From: CAZRGZ01 sp964599775
GTDB lineage: Bacteria; Patescibacteriota; Saccharimonadia; Saccharimonadales; Saccharimonadaceae
Reading direction: 5' to 3'
DNA: 64,000 nucleotides
Assembly (NCBI GenBank): GCA_964599775.1
Contig: CAZRGZ010000004.1
Location: 1-64,000, forward strand
How positions within the stretch are numbered: position 1 is the stretch's first letter; every line of letters begins with the position of its first letter. Made by a program: the position numbers and the translations under genes. The notes under the pieces are model-generated. The model was given only the letters and a program-made list of their open reading frames with translations. It did no database searches and was not told the origin of the DNA. Shown here piece after piece: positions 16,957 through 24,921 of the stretch.

Positions 16957-17400
16957 CTAAGCAGCGGTCGGATCTTCACCGAGGATGCGTTCCTCTACTG
17001 CGTCAGTTTGCTCCGAAGTCCATGTAAGACGTACACCGTCGGCATCGCCTTCACACCCATAAACTTCTGGCCCCGTTGACTCCCCTGCTGCATTAAAGGA
17101 TGATCCACTTCCTGGAGGAATTAAAGCGTCAGGATCTATATTCTCAATTGTCCCACCGGCTATCTGCGCACAGGTAGGGTAGGTGCCGTCGTGTGTAGTA
17201 GCATATGCTTGAACGGCAACTGCAATATTACGAATATCACTCTGTCGTTCAGAATCACGTGCACGTTGTTGGATGCCTACGTACGCTGCGATAACTAACG
17301 CTGCCAAAATAGCAATCACAATAATCACGATCAAGAGCTCGACAATCGTGAAGCCTTCTTCGCGGCGGCGCATTTGTTTCAATTTGTTGGTAAGAGTCAT
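16957..17400 (-). CDS. type IV prepilin (major-pilin-like)
   Basis: 147 residues. A short basic leader ending in RRREEG is followed by FTIVELLIVIIVIAILAALVIAAY, the prepilin peptidase (PilD) cleavage and N-methylation site with the conserved Glu at +5. The C-terminal globular part has two Cys (about 82 and 122) likely to form a D-loop disulfide. Pilin fibres on Saccharibacteria mediate twitching, host contact and DNA uptake. ATG 17400 is preferred over an ATG 69 nt upstream because the upstream extension is not leader-like. It is last in a group of four prepilin genes. Confidence 0.9.
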   Translation of the reverse strand: MTLTNKLKQMRRREEGFTIVELLIVIIVIAILAALVIAAYVGIQQRARDSERQSDIRNIAVAVQAYATTHDGTYPTCAQIAGGTIENIDPDALIPPGSGSSFNAAGESTGPEVYGCEGDADGVRLTWTSEQTDAVEERILGEDPTAA

Positions 17401-17483
17401 TTCTCTTATGCCCCCTAATTTTATGTTACTTATGTTTATTAATATATCGTCTATTGCCTTAAAACGCAAGCTTTTTACTACAT

Positions 17484-18272
17484 TTAGTTGAGCTTGCTAA
17501 CGCGTAGGGTGCGGGTGAGCTCGAAGGGCAGGCCCGAGAGGCGGCGGTCTATGCCTATTTCTACCTCTATGGTTTTGGCGGCGTTGAGGGCGTTGGGGTC
17601 GGTGGTGTTGTATACGTCTAGCACGTTTTGGGTTTCGGCGCTAGCATAGTAGCGCACATCGAAGGTGTTAATGTCGGCTATCATGAGCTCGTCGTTGGTT
17701 TGGCATATGGCGTTGGGGCTGGCGAGGTCGGGCGGGCAGCTTTGGCGCTGGAACTGGGGCGCGCAGGTGGTTTGGTCGGTGCGGGTGAGCGTGCGGCGGT
17801 AAAGGTCATTGTCGCGCAAGAAGTAAATAATGTTGGTGGTAAGCGCCGGGTTGCTTAAAATAGTGTCGGCGGCGCAGCCGTTTTCATTTATGTATACCGG
17901 CTGTTTGTTGGAATGCCGTGGGCTTAGTGTGGTGGCGTAGGCGCGCAAAATGAGCTCACGGTCGCCGGCGCCGTCGCCTTTGTAGTACCAGCTGTCGCCA
18001 GCGCTATCGGGGCCGTAAGGGTCAGTGAAGGCGGGGTCGGTGGTGATGAGGAACTGTGAGGTGAGCTTGACGTCGTCTTCGATAGTATTGAGCGCGGCAT
18101 TGGCCTCGTGTACAATAGCGACTTCTTGCCGGGCGGCCAGATTGTTACCCATAAGATTGATAAGCAAGGCCAGAATACCGGTAATCGCGATGATAACAAT
18201 TGGCGCGACTACGGCGATTTCTATGAGGGTAAAGCCAGCCTGTGCTTCTTGCCTAGTTAACGTACGTGGCAT
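17484..18272 (-). CDS. PilW/GspJ-like minor pseudopilin
   Basis: 262 residues with a prepilin signal (RQEAQAGFTLIEIAVVAPIVIIAITGILALLINLMG; Glu at +5) followed by a large beta-rich domain. The size and position after a PilV-like protein suggest a minor pilin of the PilW/GspJ type that helps start pilus assembly. It overlaps the preceding gene by 20 nt, so translation is probably coupled. GC content is somewhat higher than in the flanking pilins. Confidence 0.85.
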   Translation of the reverse strand: MPRTLTRQEAQAGFTLIEIAVVAPIVIIAITGILALLINLMGNNLAARQEVAIVHEANAALNTIEDDVKLTSQFLITTDPAFTDPYGPDSAGDSWYYKGDGAGDRELILRAYATTLSPRHSNKQPVYINENGCAADTILSNPALTTNIIYFLRDNDLYRRTLTRTDQTTCAPQFQRQSCPPDLASPNAICQTNDELMIADINTFDVRYYASAETQNVLDVYNTTDPNALNAAKTIEVEIGIDRRLSGLPFELTRTLRVSKLN

Positions 18273-18669
18273 GGGTTACCTTTCTGTTGTCGCCAAATGT
18301 CACGGTGGATTCCAGCTTGGTGGGGAGGTCGGGGCCGCAGCCAGCTGGGGCGTAGGCGCGGATTTCTTGGCTTACCTGGCCAGGCAGGCCTTCGTAAGTG
18401 CCTGGCCCTTGGTTAAAAACAACTTGCCCTGGTGCAAATGCATTGAGGGTGAGGTCGGTGGTGCTATTGCACGTAAAGCTGGCGGGGCGGGTGCTGAATT
18501 TACGCAGGTTGGTGTAGGCGAGATTGCTCGCGGTGGACTGCCAACGGGACTCGGTAGTGCTTTGGTCGATAATGGTAAAAAGCTGGAAAAACGTCGCGAT
18601 AAAGGCAAAGCCTACAAACAGGGTGATGAGTAGTTCTATGGTGGTGAAACCTTGGGATTTGGTGTGCAT
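18253..18669 (-). CDS. minor prepilin-like protein
   Basis: 138 residues with an N-terminal class III signal (MHTKSQGFTTIELLITLFVGFAFIATFFQLF) and a small C-terminal domain containing two Cys. It belongs to the pilin gene group on the minus strand; only 1 nt separates it from the upstream prepilin gene at 18671. It is probably a PilV/GspI-like minor pilin. Confidence 0.83.
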   Translation of the reverse strand: MHTKSQGFTTIELLITLFVGFAFIATFFQLFTIIDQSTTESRWQSTASNLAYTNLRKFSTRPASFTCNSTTDLTLNAFAPGQVVFNQGPGTYEGLPGQVSQEIRAYAPAGCGPDLPTKLESTVTFGDNRKVTHATYVN

Positions 18670-18670
18670 A

Positions 18671-19225
18671 TTATTGGTGCCTGCTCGTTATTTTACGTAC
18701 TTCGTTGTTGGCTTCGTTCCAGTAAAAGAGATTAAAACGAATACAATGATCTTCGGAATCTGCAGTGAAGCCACATGTAGTATTATCGGGGGTAAGTGAT
18801 TGATATACATAAACATCATTGCCAGCTCCAGGCTGAGGAGTGACTCCTGTGGTAGTTTCATCGGTATTTGTAGCACCAATAAGGCTCATATTACTGTAAT
18901 TGTCAGTTACTGGGACGTTTGGTGCAAAAAAAATGTTGCGATCTACTCCCTCGACTATCTCGGGTGCGGCGAGCGCTGCTTGAACTTGTCCGGGGTAAGA
19001 GGCGTACGAATCACCAGTGTATGGATTAATTGACTCATCGTAAAGAGATTCGAAATGGCGTGCGATCGCCTGTACGTCCTCCTCGCGCTCAGTATCCCGC
19101 GCAGTCACCTGAGAGTTCATAACATTAATAATGGCAAGCGACATTAATATCCCCAGCACCACAATTACTACCACCATTTCAACAATGGTAAAGCCGTTTT
19201 GCTGAATGTTGTACTTTTGCGCCAT
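18671..19225 (-). CDS. type IV prepilin-like protein
   Basis: 184 residues with a class III signal (QQNGFTIVEMVVVIVVLGILMSLAIIN) with Glu at +5. The globular part carries two Cys near the C-terminus (DNTTCGF and EDHCIRF). It is first in the four-gene pilin group. TAATAG precedes the ATG by 5 nt, so the mRNA may be leaderless. No assembly ATPase, PilC or PilD is encoded nearby, so the machinery must be elsewhere. Confidence 0.85.
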   Translation of the reverse strand: MAQKYNIQQNGFTIVEMVVVIVVLGILMSLAIINVMNSQVTARDTEREEDVQAIARHFESLYDESINPYTGDSYASYPGQVQAALAAPEIVEGVDRNIFFAPNVPVTDNYSNMSLIGATNTDETTTGVTPQPGAGNDVYVYQSLTPDNTTCGFTADSEDHCIRFNLFYWNEANNEVRKITSRHQ

Positions 19226-19303
19226 GTCTACTATTAGCTTAATGATTTTTAGCTAAAAGCACAAGCGGTAAAGGCAGCTAGGTTGTGAAACTATGTAGGG
19301 GCT

Positions 19304-20323
19304 TTAAAGCTCCTCTGGTTCCTGCTCGAGCGTTATGCGGAAGCGGTCGCGTATTTGCGTGATGATTTCTTCGCGGAAGGCGGCGAGATCGGCATACGAC
19401 TGAGCATTTTCGTTCACTACCACTAGTGCATTGTACTCGTAGGTTTTCATGCCGTGGTTGGCGTAACCTTTTAGGCCTGCTTGGTCTATAAGCCAGCCGG
19501 CGGGGACTTTGTAGCGGCCATCGGCCATTTTGAAATTAGGGATGTTATCGTAGGTTTTTTGCAGCTCGTTTAGTTGCCATTCTTCTATAATGGGGTTTTT
19601 GAAGAACGAACCAGTGTTGGCGATAAGCTTGGGGTCGGGGAGCTTGGTGCGGCGAATTTCTATCACCGCGTCGCGAATGGTTTGCGCCGTGTAATAGGTA
19701 ATATTATGTGTATCTAAATACTGCTGCAAGCTGGCGTAAAAGGGTGGCTGAGGAGGCTGGTAGTGCAGCTTGAGGGTGAGGCTGAGAATAATGTACCGTC
19801 GGTTGGCGGTAGATTTAAAAATACTATTGCGGTAGGAAAAGCCGCAATCGGCATTGCTAAGGACTACAAAACGGTCATCTTGCATGTCGTAAGCCTCTAG
19901 CTCGACGAGCGTATTTGAGATTTCCTGCCCGTAAGCCCCGACGTTTTGTACTGGGGTAGCACCGGTGGTCCCAGGGATGGCCGACATGGCTTCGATACCA
20001 CTGAGGCCCATTTCGACCGTGCGTGCCACGGTGCGATCCCAGTTTTCGCCGGCACCTATTTTTATGGTGGCGGTCACACCGTCGTCCTCGAGTACTTCGA
20101 ACCCGGGGATGCGATTAAGAATGATCATGCCATTAAAACCTTCGTCGTGCGCGATGACATTGCTGCCGCCACCGAGCACAAAAAGGGGGAGGTTATTTTG
20201 CCGAGCCTTTAAAACCGTTGCACGAACTTCCTCGGGGGTGAGAGCTTCTACCATAAAACGAGCAGGGCCGCCAAGCCGCATGGTGGTGTAGTTTTTTAGC
20301 GGGGCTTGGGTGAAAGTGTTCAT
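19304..20323 (-). CDS. murB: UDP-N-acetylenolpyruvoylglucosamine reductase
   Basis: 339 residues. It reduces the MurA product with NADPH and FAD to UDP-MurNAc. The FAD-binding domain shows the family signature PLFVLGGGSNVIA, then GIEAMSAIPGTTGATPVQNVGAYGQEI, and SYRNSIFK near 168. The C-terminal domain holds AGWLIDQAGLKG and an NTGSFFKNP segment with the catalytic Ser region. It is a type I MurB by size. TATAAT precedes the ATG by 7 nt (leaderless). It is separate from murA (5 kb away) rather than in one dcw-like cluster. Confidence 0.95.
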   Translation of the reverse strand: MNTFTQAPLKNYTTMRLGGPARFMVEALTPEEVRATVLKARQNNLPLFVLGGGSNVIAHDEGFNGMIILNRIPGFEVLEDDGVTATIKIGAGENWDRTVARTVEMGLSGIEAMSAIPGTTGATPVQNVGAYGQEISNTLVELEAYDMQDDRFVVLSNADCGFSYRNSIFKSTANRRYIILSLTLKLHYQPPQPPFYASLQQYLDTHNITYYTAQTIRDAVIEIRRTKLPDPKLIANTGSFFKNPIIEEWQLNELQKTYDNIPNFKMADGRYKVPAGWLIDQAGLKGYANHGMKTYEYNALVVVNENAQSYADLAAFREEIITQIRDRFRITLEQEPEEL

Positions 20324-20363
20324 GCTTTTATTATATCGTGCTTAAAGGGAAAAATATACCGTT

Positions 20364-20852
20364 CTACCTGCTGGTCATGATGTTTCGGAATGTGTCGCCG
20401 TGTAGGCGCATGAAGGTGTCGAACTGCGAATGGAGTGGGTCGGGTAATGCTTCGAGCGCAAACCAGCCGTGGTCGTCAAAAGTGTCGGGCTCGTTAATTT
20501 TTACTTTATGGGGCTCTACTTTGGCAGCAAAATCCATAGCAAGCCAGTGTGTGGGCGTGCCGTCGTCGAGCTGACGAAACACATCGCGGTAGCCGATGAA
20601 ATCGATGCGTAATGGCTCGACATCGTATTCTTCTTTTAATTCCCGGCGCACATTTTCTTCCAGGGTGTTGCCGTGTTTTAGGCCACCGGCGCCGGGGTCC
20701 CATCTACCGTGCTCATCGCGCGCATTCTGGCTGCGTTTAGCGAGAAAGAGCCGGCAGCTACTATCGTAGCACCAAAATACAGTGGTGATACCGGTGAAAC
20801 TGACGCCTTTATGTTTACGAATATCTTCTGGAGGTAGTTTATTGATTGGCAT
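20364..20852 (-). CDS. Nudix hydrolase-like protein with degenerate box
   Basis: 162 residues, resembling the isopentenyl-diphosphate isomerase-like branch of Nudix proteins (WDPGAGGLKHGNTLEENVRRELKEEY). The box keeps RELKEE but has Asn where the first Glu is expected, and lacks the usual Gly after EE, so activity is uncertain. The start ATG 20852 is chosen because TATCAT lies 6 nt upstream; an ATG 24 nt further up lacks a signal. It overlaps nothing and is followed by the tRNA-Arg region on the other side. Confidence 0.78.
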   Translation of the reverse strand: MPINKLPPEDIRKHKGVSFTGITTVFWCYDSSCRLFLAKRSQNARDEHGRWDPGAGGLKHGNTLEENVRRELKEEYDVEPLRIDFIGYRDVFRQLDDGTPTHWLAMDFAAKVEPHKVKINEPDTFDDHGWFALEALPDPLHSQFDTFMRLHGDTFRNIMTSR

Positions 20853-20969
20853 ATTTTGATGATAGCATGAATGCAATTTTGTTATTTAGCTTGACTTCTC
20901 CGAATCTTATGGTTCACGGTAGGATGACATCGTTCATTCTCTCTTCATTCCTGGTGCGAGCACGATGCT

Positions 20970-21011
20970 ACCATATTAAAACCCCTCCTTAAGGAGGGGT
21001 TTTAATATGGT
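20970..21011 (-). terminator. tRNA-Arg(UCG) terminator whose stem includes the CCA end
   Basis: A 21-bp perfect palindrome (20970-20990 with 20991-21011, centred on ccttaagg), ending in the complement of the tRNA ACCA. Beyond it, 20953-20969 (ggtgcgag) resembles an inverted T-arm. Confidence 0.8.
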
Positions 21012-21084
21012 ACACCCGGTAGGATTCGAACCTACGACACCTGGTTCCGAAGACCAGTGCTCTAATCCACTGAGCTACGGGTGC
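21008..21084 (-). tRNA. tRNA-Arg (UCG)
   Basis: Minus-strand cloverleaf: acceptor GCACCCG with CGGGTGT, anticodon stem-loop CTGGT CTTCGGA ACCAG, T-arm GTAGGTTCGAATCCTAC, discriminator A and encoded CCA. The anticodon TCG reads CGA (and possibly other CGN). A TATAAT box lies at 21097-21102. Confidence 0.95.
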
Positions 21085-21150
21085 ATAACATCGGTTATTA
21101 TAGCAAAAATGTGGCAAAAAAGCTAGTGAGGCCTGTAATGCTAAACTTAA

Positions 21151-21180
21151 AACCCCCGGCGGTCGAACCTGCCGGGGGTT
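21151..21180 (-). terminator. GC-rich rho-independent terminator
   Basis: aacccccggc (21151-21160) pairs with gccgggggtt (21171-21180). It lies just past the stop of the serine-hydrolase fragment on the minus strand. Confidence 0.8.
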
Positions 21181-21196
21181 AGCGTATGTAGCAAGG

Positions 21197-21535
21197 CTAT
21201 TGCTGTTGCTTTCGCATTGCTTGAGGTGGCATGGTGTGCTGTGACTTGCCGTTTGTTGGATTGCCGCCAGCAAAGCGAAGTATGTAGCGCCCCATTTCTT
21301 TCAGCGATTTTTCGGCGCGTATGGTTGCTTCGTAGTTGTTGCCATCTTCTGGCCAGCCGGGAGGAGAGGTGTTCATGAATGAGTAGCCATACAATTTGCC
21401 AGTTTCGGTGTTCATAATGATCCCAGCGTCGTGACGGTTATTGCCATCTGGGTCGCTGGTAACGGTATCAACGAGGCCAATTTTGTTTGTTAATACCACC
21501 GGATCACTATCGCGTAATTGGCTACGTATATTCAT
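21197..21535 (-). pseudogene. C-terminal fragment of a class A beta-lactamase-like serine hydrolase
   Basis: 112 residues that look like only the last third of a beta-lactamase or D-Ala carboxypeptidase-like hydrolase. LTNKIGLVDT occupies the place of the KTG strand, then HDAGIIMNTETGKLYGYSFM matches the following beta strands, and a C-terminal helix (EKSLKEMGRYIL) closes the domain. The SxxK and SDN motifs are missing, so it has no active-site serine. The 5' end abuts the 5'-truncated HAD gene on the opposite strand at about 21530, which suggests a deletion junction. Confidence 0.6.
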
Positions 21536-22226
21536 GAAATCTCACGCTTAAAGGCAGCGCAAGCGGTGGGCAAGAGACATGGTATTGTAGCGCTTGAGCA
21601 GCTTACTTTTGAACAAAATCTTGAGGCACTGCTTTCTGCGAAAGAGCATCGTATTGCGGGCGCAACCTGGAAGACTTTACTTGACCTCGGGATAGTTGAA
21701 GGGGACGAGATTGATCGAACACATCAGCTTGTGCTGGAAATAAGCGATGAAAAGGATGCAATACATGCCGAGCTATTGCAAGCGACCTGTGTGCCGACAA
21801 AGGGGGCTGTCGAGTTTATTCAAACAGTAGCCCAGCGCAATATTCCTCAAGCAGTTGCCAGCGGTGCCGCACTGCAAGAGATTAAAGTTTTCCTGGAGAT
21901 GAATAAGCTATCAGAGCATTTTGAAGATCATCGCCTATTTGGGCGCGGTATGTACGAAGCGTTTAAGCCTCATCCGGCATCTTTTGATGCAGGGTTTTTT
22001 GTCGCTTGGCTTAGAAGATACTGACAGGCACCGTGCTGCTGTTATTGCGTTTGAAGATGACCCGAAAGCGGTCGAATCGGCAAAATGTGCTGGTTTATTT
22101 GTATGTGCACTGACGACGCGTTTTGACGAAGAGCATCTTTTGTCTTATAACCACAAGCCGGATATTATTATCGATACCTTCGCTTCGCTGCTGGCAACAG
22201 GGAAAATCGGCAACTTTACAGTTTAG
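21518..22226 (+). pseudogene. HAD-family phosphatase remnant, 5'-truncated and frameshifted
   Basis: The reading 21518-22024 followed by a second frame ending at 22226 gives the cap and core of a beta-phosphoglucomutase-like HAD hydrolase: VPTKGAVEFIQTVAQR, AVASGAA, FKPHPASFDAGF, then, in the second frame, GLEDTDRHRAAVIAFEDDPKAVESAKCAG. The N-terminal DxDG nucleophile motif is absent. The frame changes within a run of six T near 21999, so a one-base slip is likely. It is probably non-functional. Confidence 0.7.
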
Positions 22227-22251
22227 CATAATTCTGCTATACTAGCATCTG

Positions 22252-22329
22252 TTATGGGCCAGTAGCTCAGCTGCCCTGTCCGAGGCATTTATGCCGAGTA
22301 GTGATTAAAACGCACCAGGTGCTCTCACC
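22252..22329. repeat. direct and inverted partial copies of the tRNA-Lys 5' half
   Basis: Positions 22252-22273 repeat 22378-22399 exactly (22 nt: four bases before the tRNA plus gggccagtagctcagctg). Positions 22316-22329 (caggtgctctcacc) are an inverted copy of tRNA positions 22399-22412, matching 13 of 14. The order direct copy, inverted copy, tRNA is the same as at tRNA-Arg(UCU). Confidence 0.8.
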
Positions 22330-22381
22330 GCTCGACGTCGTCCCCGGATTAAATGAAAGAGCTTGTACATTACGTATTTAT

Positions 22382-22458
22382 GGGCCAGTAGCTCAGCTGG
22401 TTAGAGCACCTGCCTCTTAAGCAGGGTGTCGTGGGTTCGAGTCCCACCTGGCCCTCCA
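22382..22458 (+). tRNA. tRNA-Lys (CUU)
   Basis: Acceptor GGGCCAG with CTGGCCC, D-arm GCTC...GAGC, anticodon stem-loop CCTGC CTCTTAA GCAGG, T-arm GTGGGTTCGAGTCCCAC, discriminator T and encoded CCA. The anticodon CTT reads AAG. Confidence 0.93.
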
Positions 22459-22522
22459 AGTAAAAAATCTTATCCTTGTGGTAAAATTTTTTACTTGGGA
22501 TGGATTTGATGAGGCTCGAACC
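22434..22522. repeat. tRNA-Lys terminator hairpin with mirrored T-arm
   Basis: ccaagtaaaaaat (22456-22468), which begins inside the tRNA CCA, pairs with 22486-22498 to form the terminator. Further out, ggttcgag of the T-arm (22434-22441) is mirrored by ctcgaacc at 22515-22522. Confidence 0.7.
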
Positions 22523-22683
22523 GAAGGCGTAAATATCCAGTGGATGTTTACGTTTTCCTTGCTTGGCCTCGAGTGGAGGCGCGTGCGCCGAACGAGAGCA
22601 ACGGTGGGAGGACTGCCAGGGGCAGTCCGAGTCATCAATACTTGGCCGAGCGAGGAACGCATTCCGAGCGAGCAAAATTATAC

Positions 22684-22700
22684 GAGCCCCACCTGGCCCT
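22684..22700 (+). repeat. copy of the tRNA-Lys 3' acceptor end
   Basis: gagccccacctggccct matches the tRNA 3' end (22439-22455) at 16 of 17 positions in the same orientation, about 245 bp downstream. The segment between contains a hairpin (ggactgcc with ggcagtcc near 22610-22627) and no gene. Confidence 0.65.
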
Positions 22701-22719
22701 TTCAGTTATAATTAATAAC

Positions 22720-23277
22720 ATGAAAAGAACCATACTCATTACCGCAGTGGCTGGTTCCGGAAAGTCTACCGTATGTAGAGCGCTTATTAAATTAGGCTAC
22801 GAGGCATATGACATAGAAAGTATTCCGGGTTTATTTTCGCTTATAGATCCGCACACTGATAAAGTGTTGGAGGGAAAGCAGCTTGGGGACCTCAACGAGA
22901 ACCTGGATGCGGACTGGGTGTGTGATACTGAAAAGCTAAAATTACTCATTGCGAATCAAAAAAATGAAGTAGCATTTTATTGCGGCGGTACTAGCCGCAC
23001 AGAAGAGCTCATGGCGTTTTTTGATTCGACGGTTATATTACAAGTATCAGACGAAACGACACGTAATCGACTGTCGACTCGGCAGTCAGGAGAGTTTGGC
23101 GATAGCGAACAAACACGAGAATGGGTGCTCAGCTGGAAACACAGGGTAGAAGCGGATTGGCTAGCTGCCGGTGCAGTGAGCGTAAGTGGCGAGCCTGAAC
23201 CTAGGGCTGTATCTAAAGATATTGTAAATAAAATATGTATTTCAGAAACCTGGACTAATCCGCAGAAGGATAAGTAA
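22720..23277 (+). CDS. P-loop AAA-type small kinase/NTPase
   Basis: 185 residues. Walker A AVAGSGKSTVCRAL lies at residues 8-21, and the fold resembles adenylate-kinase-like AAA_18/AAA_33 proteins (VILQVSDETTRNRLSTR as the LID-like Arg segment). The substrate is unknown. ATG 22720 follows TATAAT by 7 nt (leaderless); the open frame before it runs through tRNA remnants and is not coding. It overlaps the convergent DUF488 gene by 23 nt. Confidence 0.8.
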   Translation: MKRTILITAVAGSGKSTVCRALIKLGYEAYDIESIPGLFSLIDPHTDKVLEGKQLGDLNENLDADWVCDTEKLKLLIANQKNEVAFYCGGTSRTEELMAFFDSTVILQVSDETTRNRLSTRQSGEFGDSEQTREWVLSWKHRVEADWLAAGAVSVSGEPEPRAVSKDIVNKICISETWTNPQKDK

Positions 23278-23776
23278 TTGTATTACCATTTATTTTTGCA
23301 AAAGGCGTAAGCTTGTGCGGTTTTACAGCGGTACCGATGATATCTTCAGCGTGGACATCTTTTAGTAGAAGTGCATCACCAATGAGGGAGCGGTGGCAAC
23401 GCCATGGGACAGCTTCGGCACACATAATAGCTGTGCGATTTTTCCGGGCTACTTCTAAAAGCTTATCGATACCCGACCAGAAATCAGCCGTTTGCATATA
23501 ATCGGCATAGCCGCGAAAGGAAGGGTTGTGCCACCCCTTGTTGATGGAATTTTTTGTAGTATGACGGAGACCGCCCAGTTTCTCTAACCTTTGGTAGGCA
23601 ATACCAGCTTTGGCGAGGCTGGCTTCCAGCTCTTTTTCGTTAAACTGCGGGTTGTGCCGTGATTTTGCAATAGTGCGGACATCTGCTACCACTTCAATAT
23701 TATGCGCTTTTAACATTTCAATAAATTCATCAATGGGGTGAGTCGAGTGACCAATAGTAAAAATTGTCAGTGCCAT
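23255..23776 (-). CDS. DUF488 family protein
   Basis: 173 residues with the family motifs FTIGHSTHPIDEFIEML at the N-terminus, VVADVRTIAKSRHNPQFN, YQRLEKLGGLR and the C-terminal cluster MCAEAVPWRCHRSLIGD. DUF488 proteins are widespread, of unknown function, and carry conserved Cys and Arg residues. ATG 23776 is chosen as the start of the conserved domain. A TATTAT box lies 6 nt upstream. Confidence 0.88.
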   Translation of the reverse strand: MALTIFTIGHSTHPIDEFIEMLKAHNIEVVADVRTIAKSRHNPQFNEKELEASLAKAGIAYQRLEKLGGLRHTTKNSINKGWHNPSFRGYADYMQTADFWSGIDKLLEVARKNRTAIMCAEAVPWRCHRSLIGDALLLKDVHAEDIIGTAVKPHKLTPFAKINGNTITYPSAD

Positions 23777-23874
23777 GCTTCTATAATAAGCCACTTTTAC
23801 TACGGCGGCTACTTTAGGCTTGTGCTTTGTTGTTATGAGTATTACAAACAATACGGCTGGCGCTGACTGGGCCT

Positions 23875-24234
23875 ATGTGCCAGGTGGTGACGGACTTTAC
23901 CGGGCTGGTGCTACTTTTTGCCTATGCTTTCAGCTGGATTAGTGCCACCATTGGTTTAGTGCTTAAAGATACCGAAACTGTGCAAGTCTCTGGCCTGGTG
24001 TGGCTCTTTCCGCTGATGTTTGCTAGCTCGGTTTTTGTGCCGGTGACTACTATGCCAGACTGGTTGCAAGGTTTTGCGAGCAATCAGCCAGTCACTCAGG
24101 TAGTGGATGCGGTTCGTCATCTAACGCATGGCACTGGGAGTGGTGATGCTGTATGGTGGACGCTGATGTGGGTAGTGATTATTATGCTTATCTTTGTGCC
24201 ACTAGCAGTGTGGCGATATCGTAAAATTCAGTAA
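23875..24234 (+). pseudogene. C-terminal fragment of an ABC-2 type exporter permease
   Basis: 119 residues with three hydrophobic helices and the DrrB-like motif LVWLFPLMFASSVFVPVTTMPDWLQGFASNQPVT, followed by a last TM helix and a basic end. Full permeases are about 250 residues with six helices, so the first half is missing. No ribosome binding site precedes the ATG and no ATPase gene is adjacent. The preceding bases show a different open frame. It is a remnant; a functional short protein is unlikely. Confidence 0.65.
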
Positions 24235-24340
24235 TATTTAGATCTCGGATTGTATGTGTTCCACATGCTTATTGATGCTTGACGTAGCCAATAAATTACG
24301 TTATAAAAGGTTGTTGGTAAATTAAGAAAGTGTAAAAGCA

Positions 24341-24916
24341 TTGAATAGAATAAAACCAAACCCGGATTTAATTGAGTGGCAAGTAAGTAGTAATGGCGAG
24401 GGTATTTCACCGACAGCAATAGCGATGCTCGAGCAGGCGACGCAAAACGAGCAGATGATTCCACTAAACGAAAAGGTAGTAAAAGGCCATCGGTACAATG
24501 TTGTTGCCTGGCATATGGGCCGATTAGCCGGATATGCGGCTATTGGCGCATCGTATCGCATGCAAGACAGGAATGATCGATGGCACGAAGCGGTTGAGCT
24601 TGGCGGTGCAGTAGTGCTGCCGGATTTTAGAGGCCAAGGGCTAGCGGGTAGGATGTTGGAAAAAAGGATTGAAATCCTGGAAGCTGGCTCCGAGTTTCAG
24701 TCGGGAACGCGAGCGGTCGTATTTACCAACGAAAAAAGCCATGGATATGTGAGAAAGCGTGACTTCGCGCCTTTAGATTCTGGTGAAAGACTTTCAAAAG
24801 AAGCTTTTGAGCTTTGTGGGGAATGTACACATTGCCCAACCGGCATCAAACCAATCGAAGATCCCACAGTATGTTGTGATTACAATGGAATACTCGTTAA
24901 AGAAATCGTAAAATAG
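24341..24916 (+). CDS. GNAT family N-acetyltransferase
   Basis: 191 residues. Acetyl-CoA-binding motif A is GGAVVLPDFRGQGLAGRMLEKRIE near residues 84-107. The C-terminal part has clustered Cys (ELCGECTHCP, TVCCDYNG), which could bind a metal and is unusual for GNAT enzymes. The substrate is unknown. The start is TTG 24341, with no strong ribosome binding site. The M20 peptidase starts 5 nt after its stop, so the two are probably one transcript. Confidence 0.82.
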   Translation: MNRIKPNPDLIEWQVSSNGEGISPTAIAMLEQATQNEQMIPLNEKVVKGHRYNVVAWHMGRLAGYAAIGASYRMQDRNDRWHEAVELGGAVVLPDFRGQGLAGRMLEKRIEILEAGSEFQSGTRAVVFTNEKSHGYVRKRDFAPLDSGERLSKEAFELCGECTHCPTGIKPIEDPTVCCDYNGILVKEIVK

Positions 24917-24921
24917 ACTTT

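Noticed and set aside
22370..22675. Minus-strand frames over tRNA-Lys encoding VGLEPTT or WDSNPRHPA-like peptides
   Set aside because: These are the well-known false translations of the antisense of tRNA T-arms and are not genes. The same applies to frames across the tRNAs at 7.5, 8.3, 8.5 and 21.0 kb.
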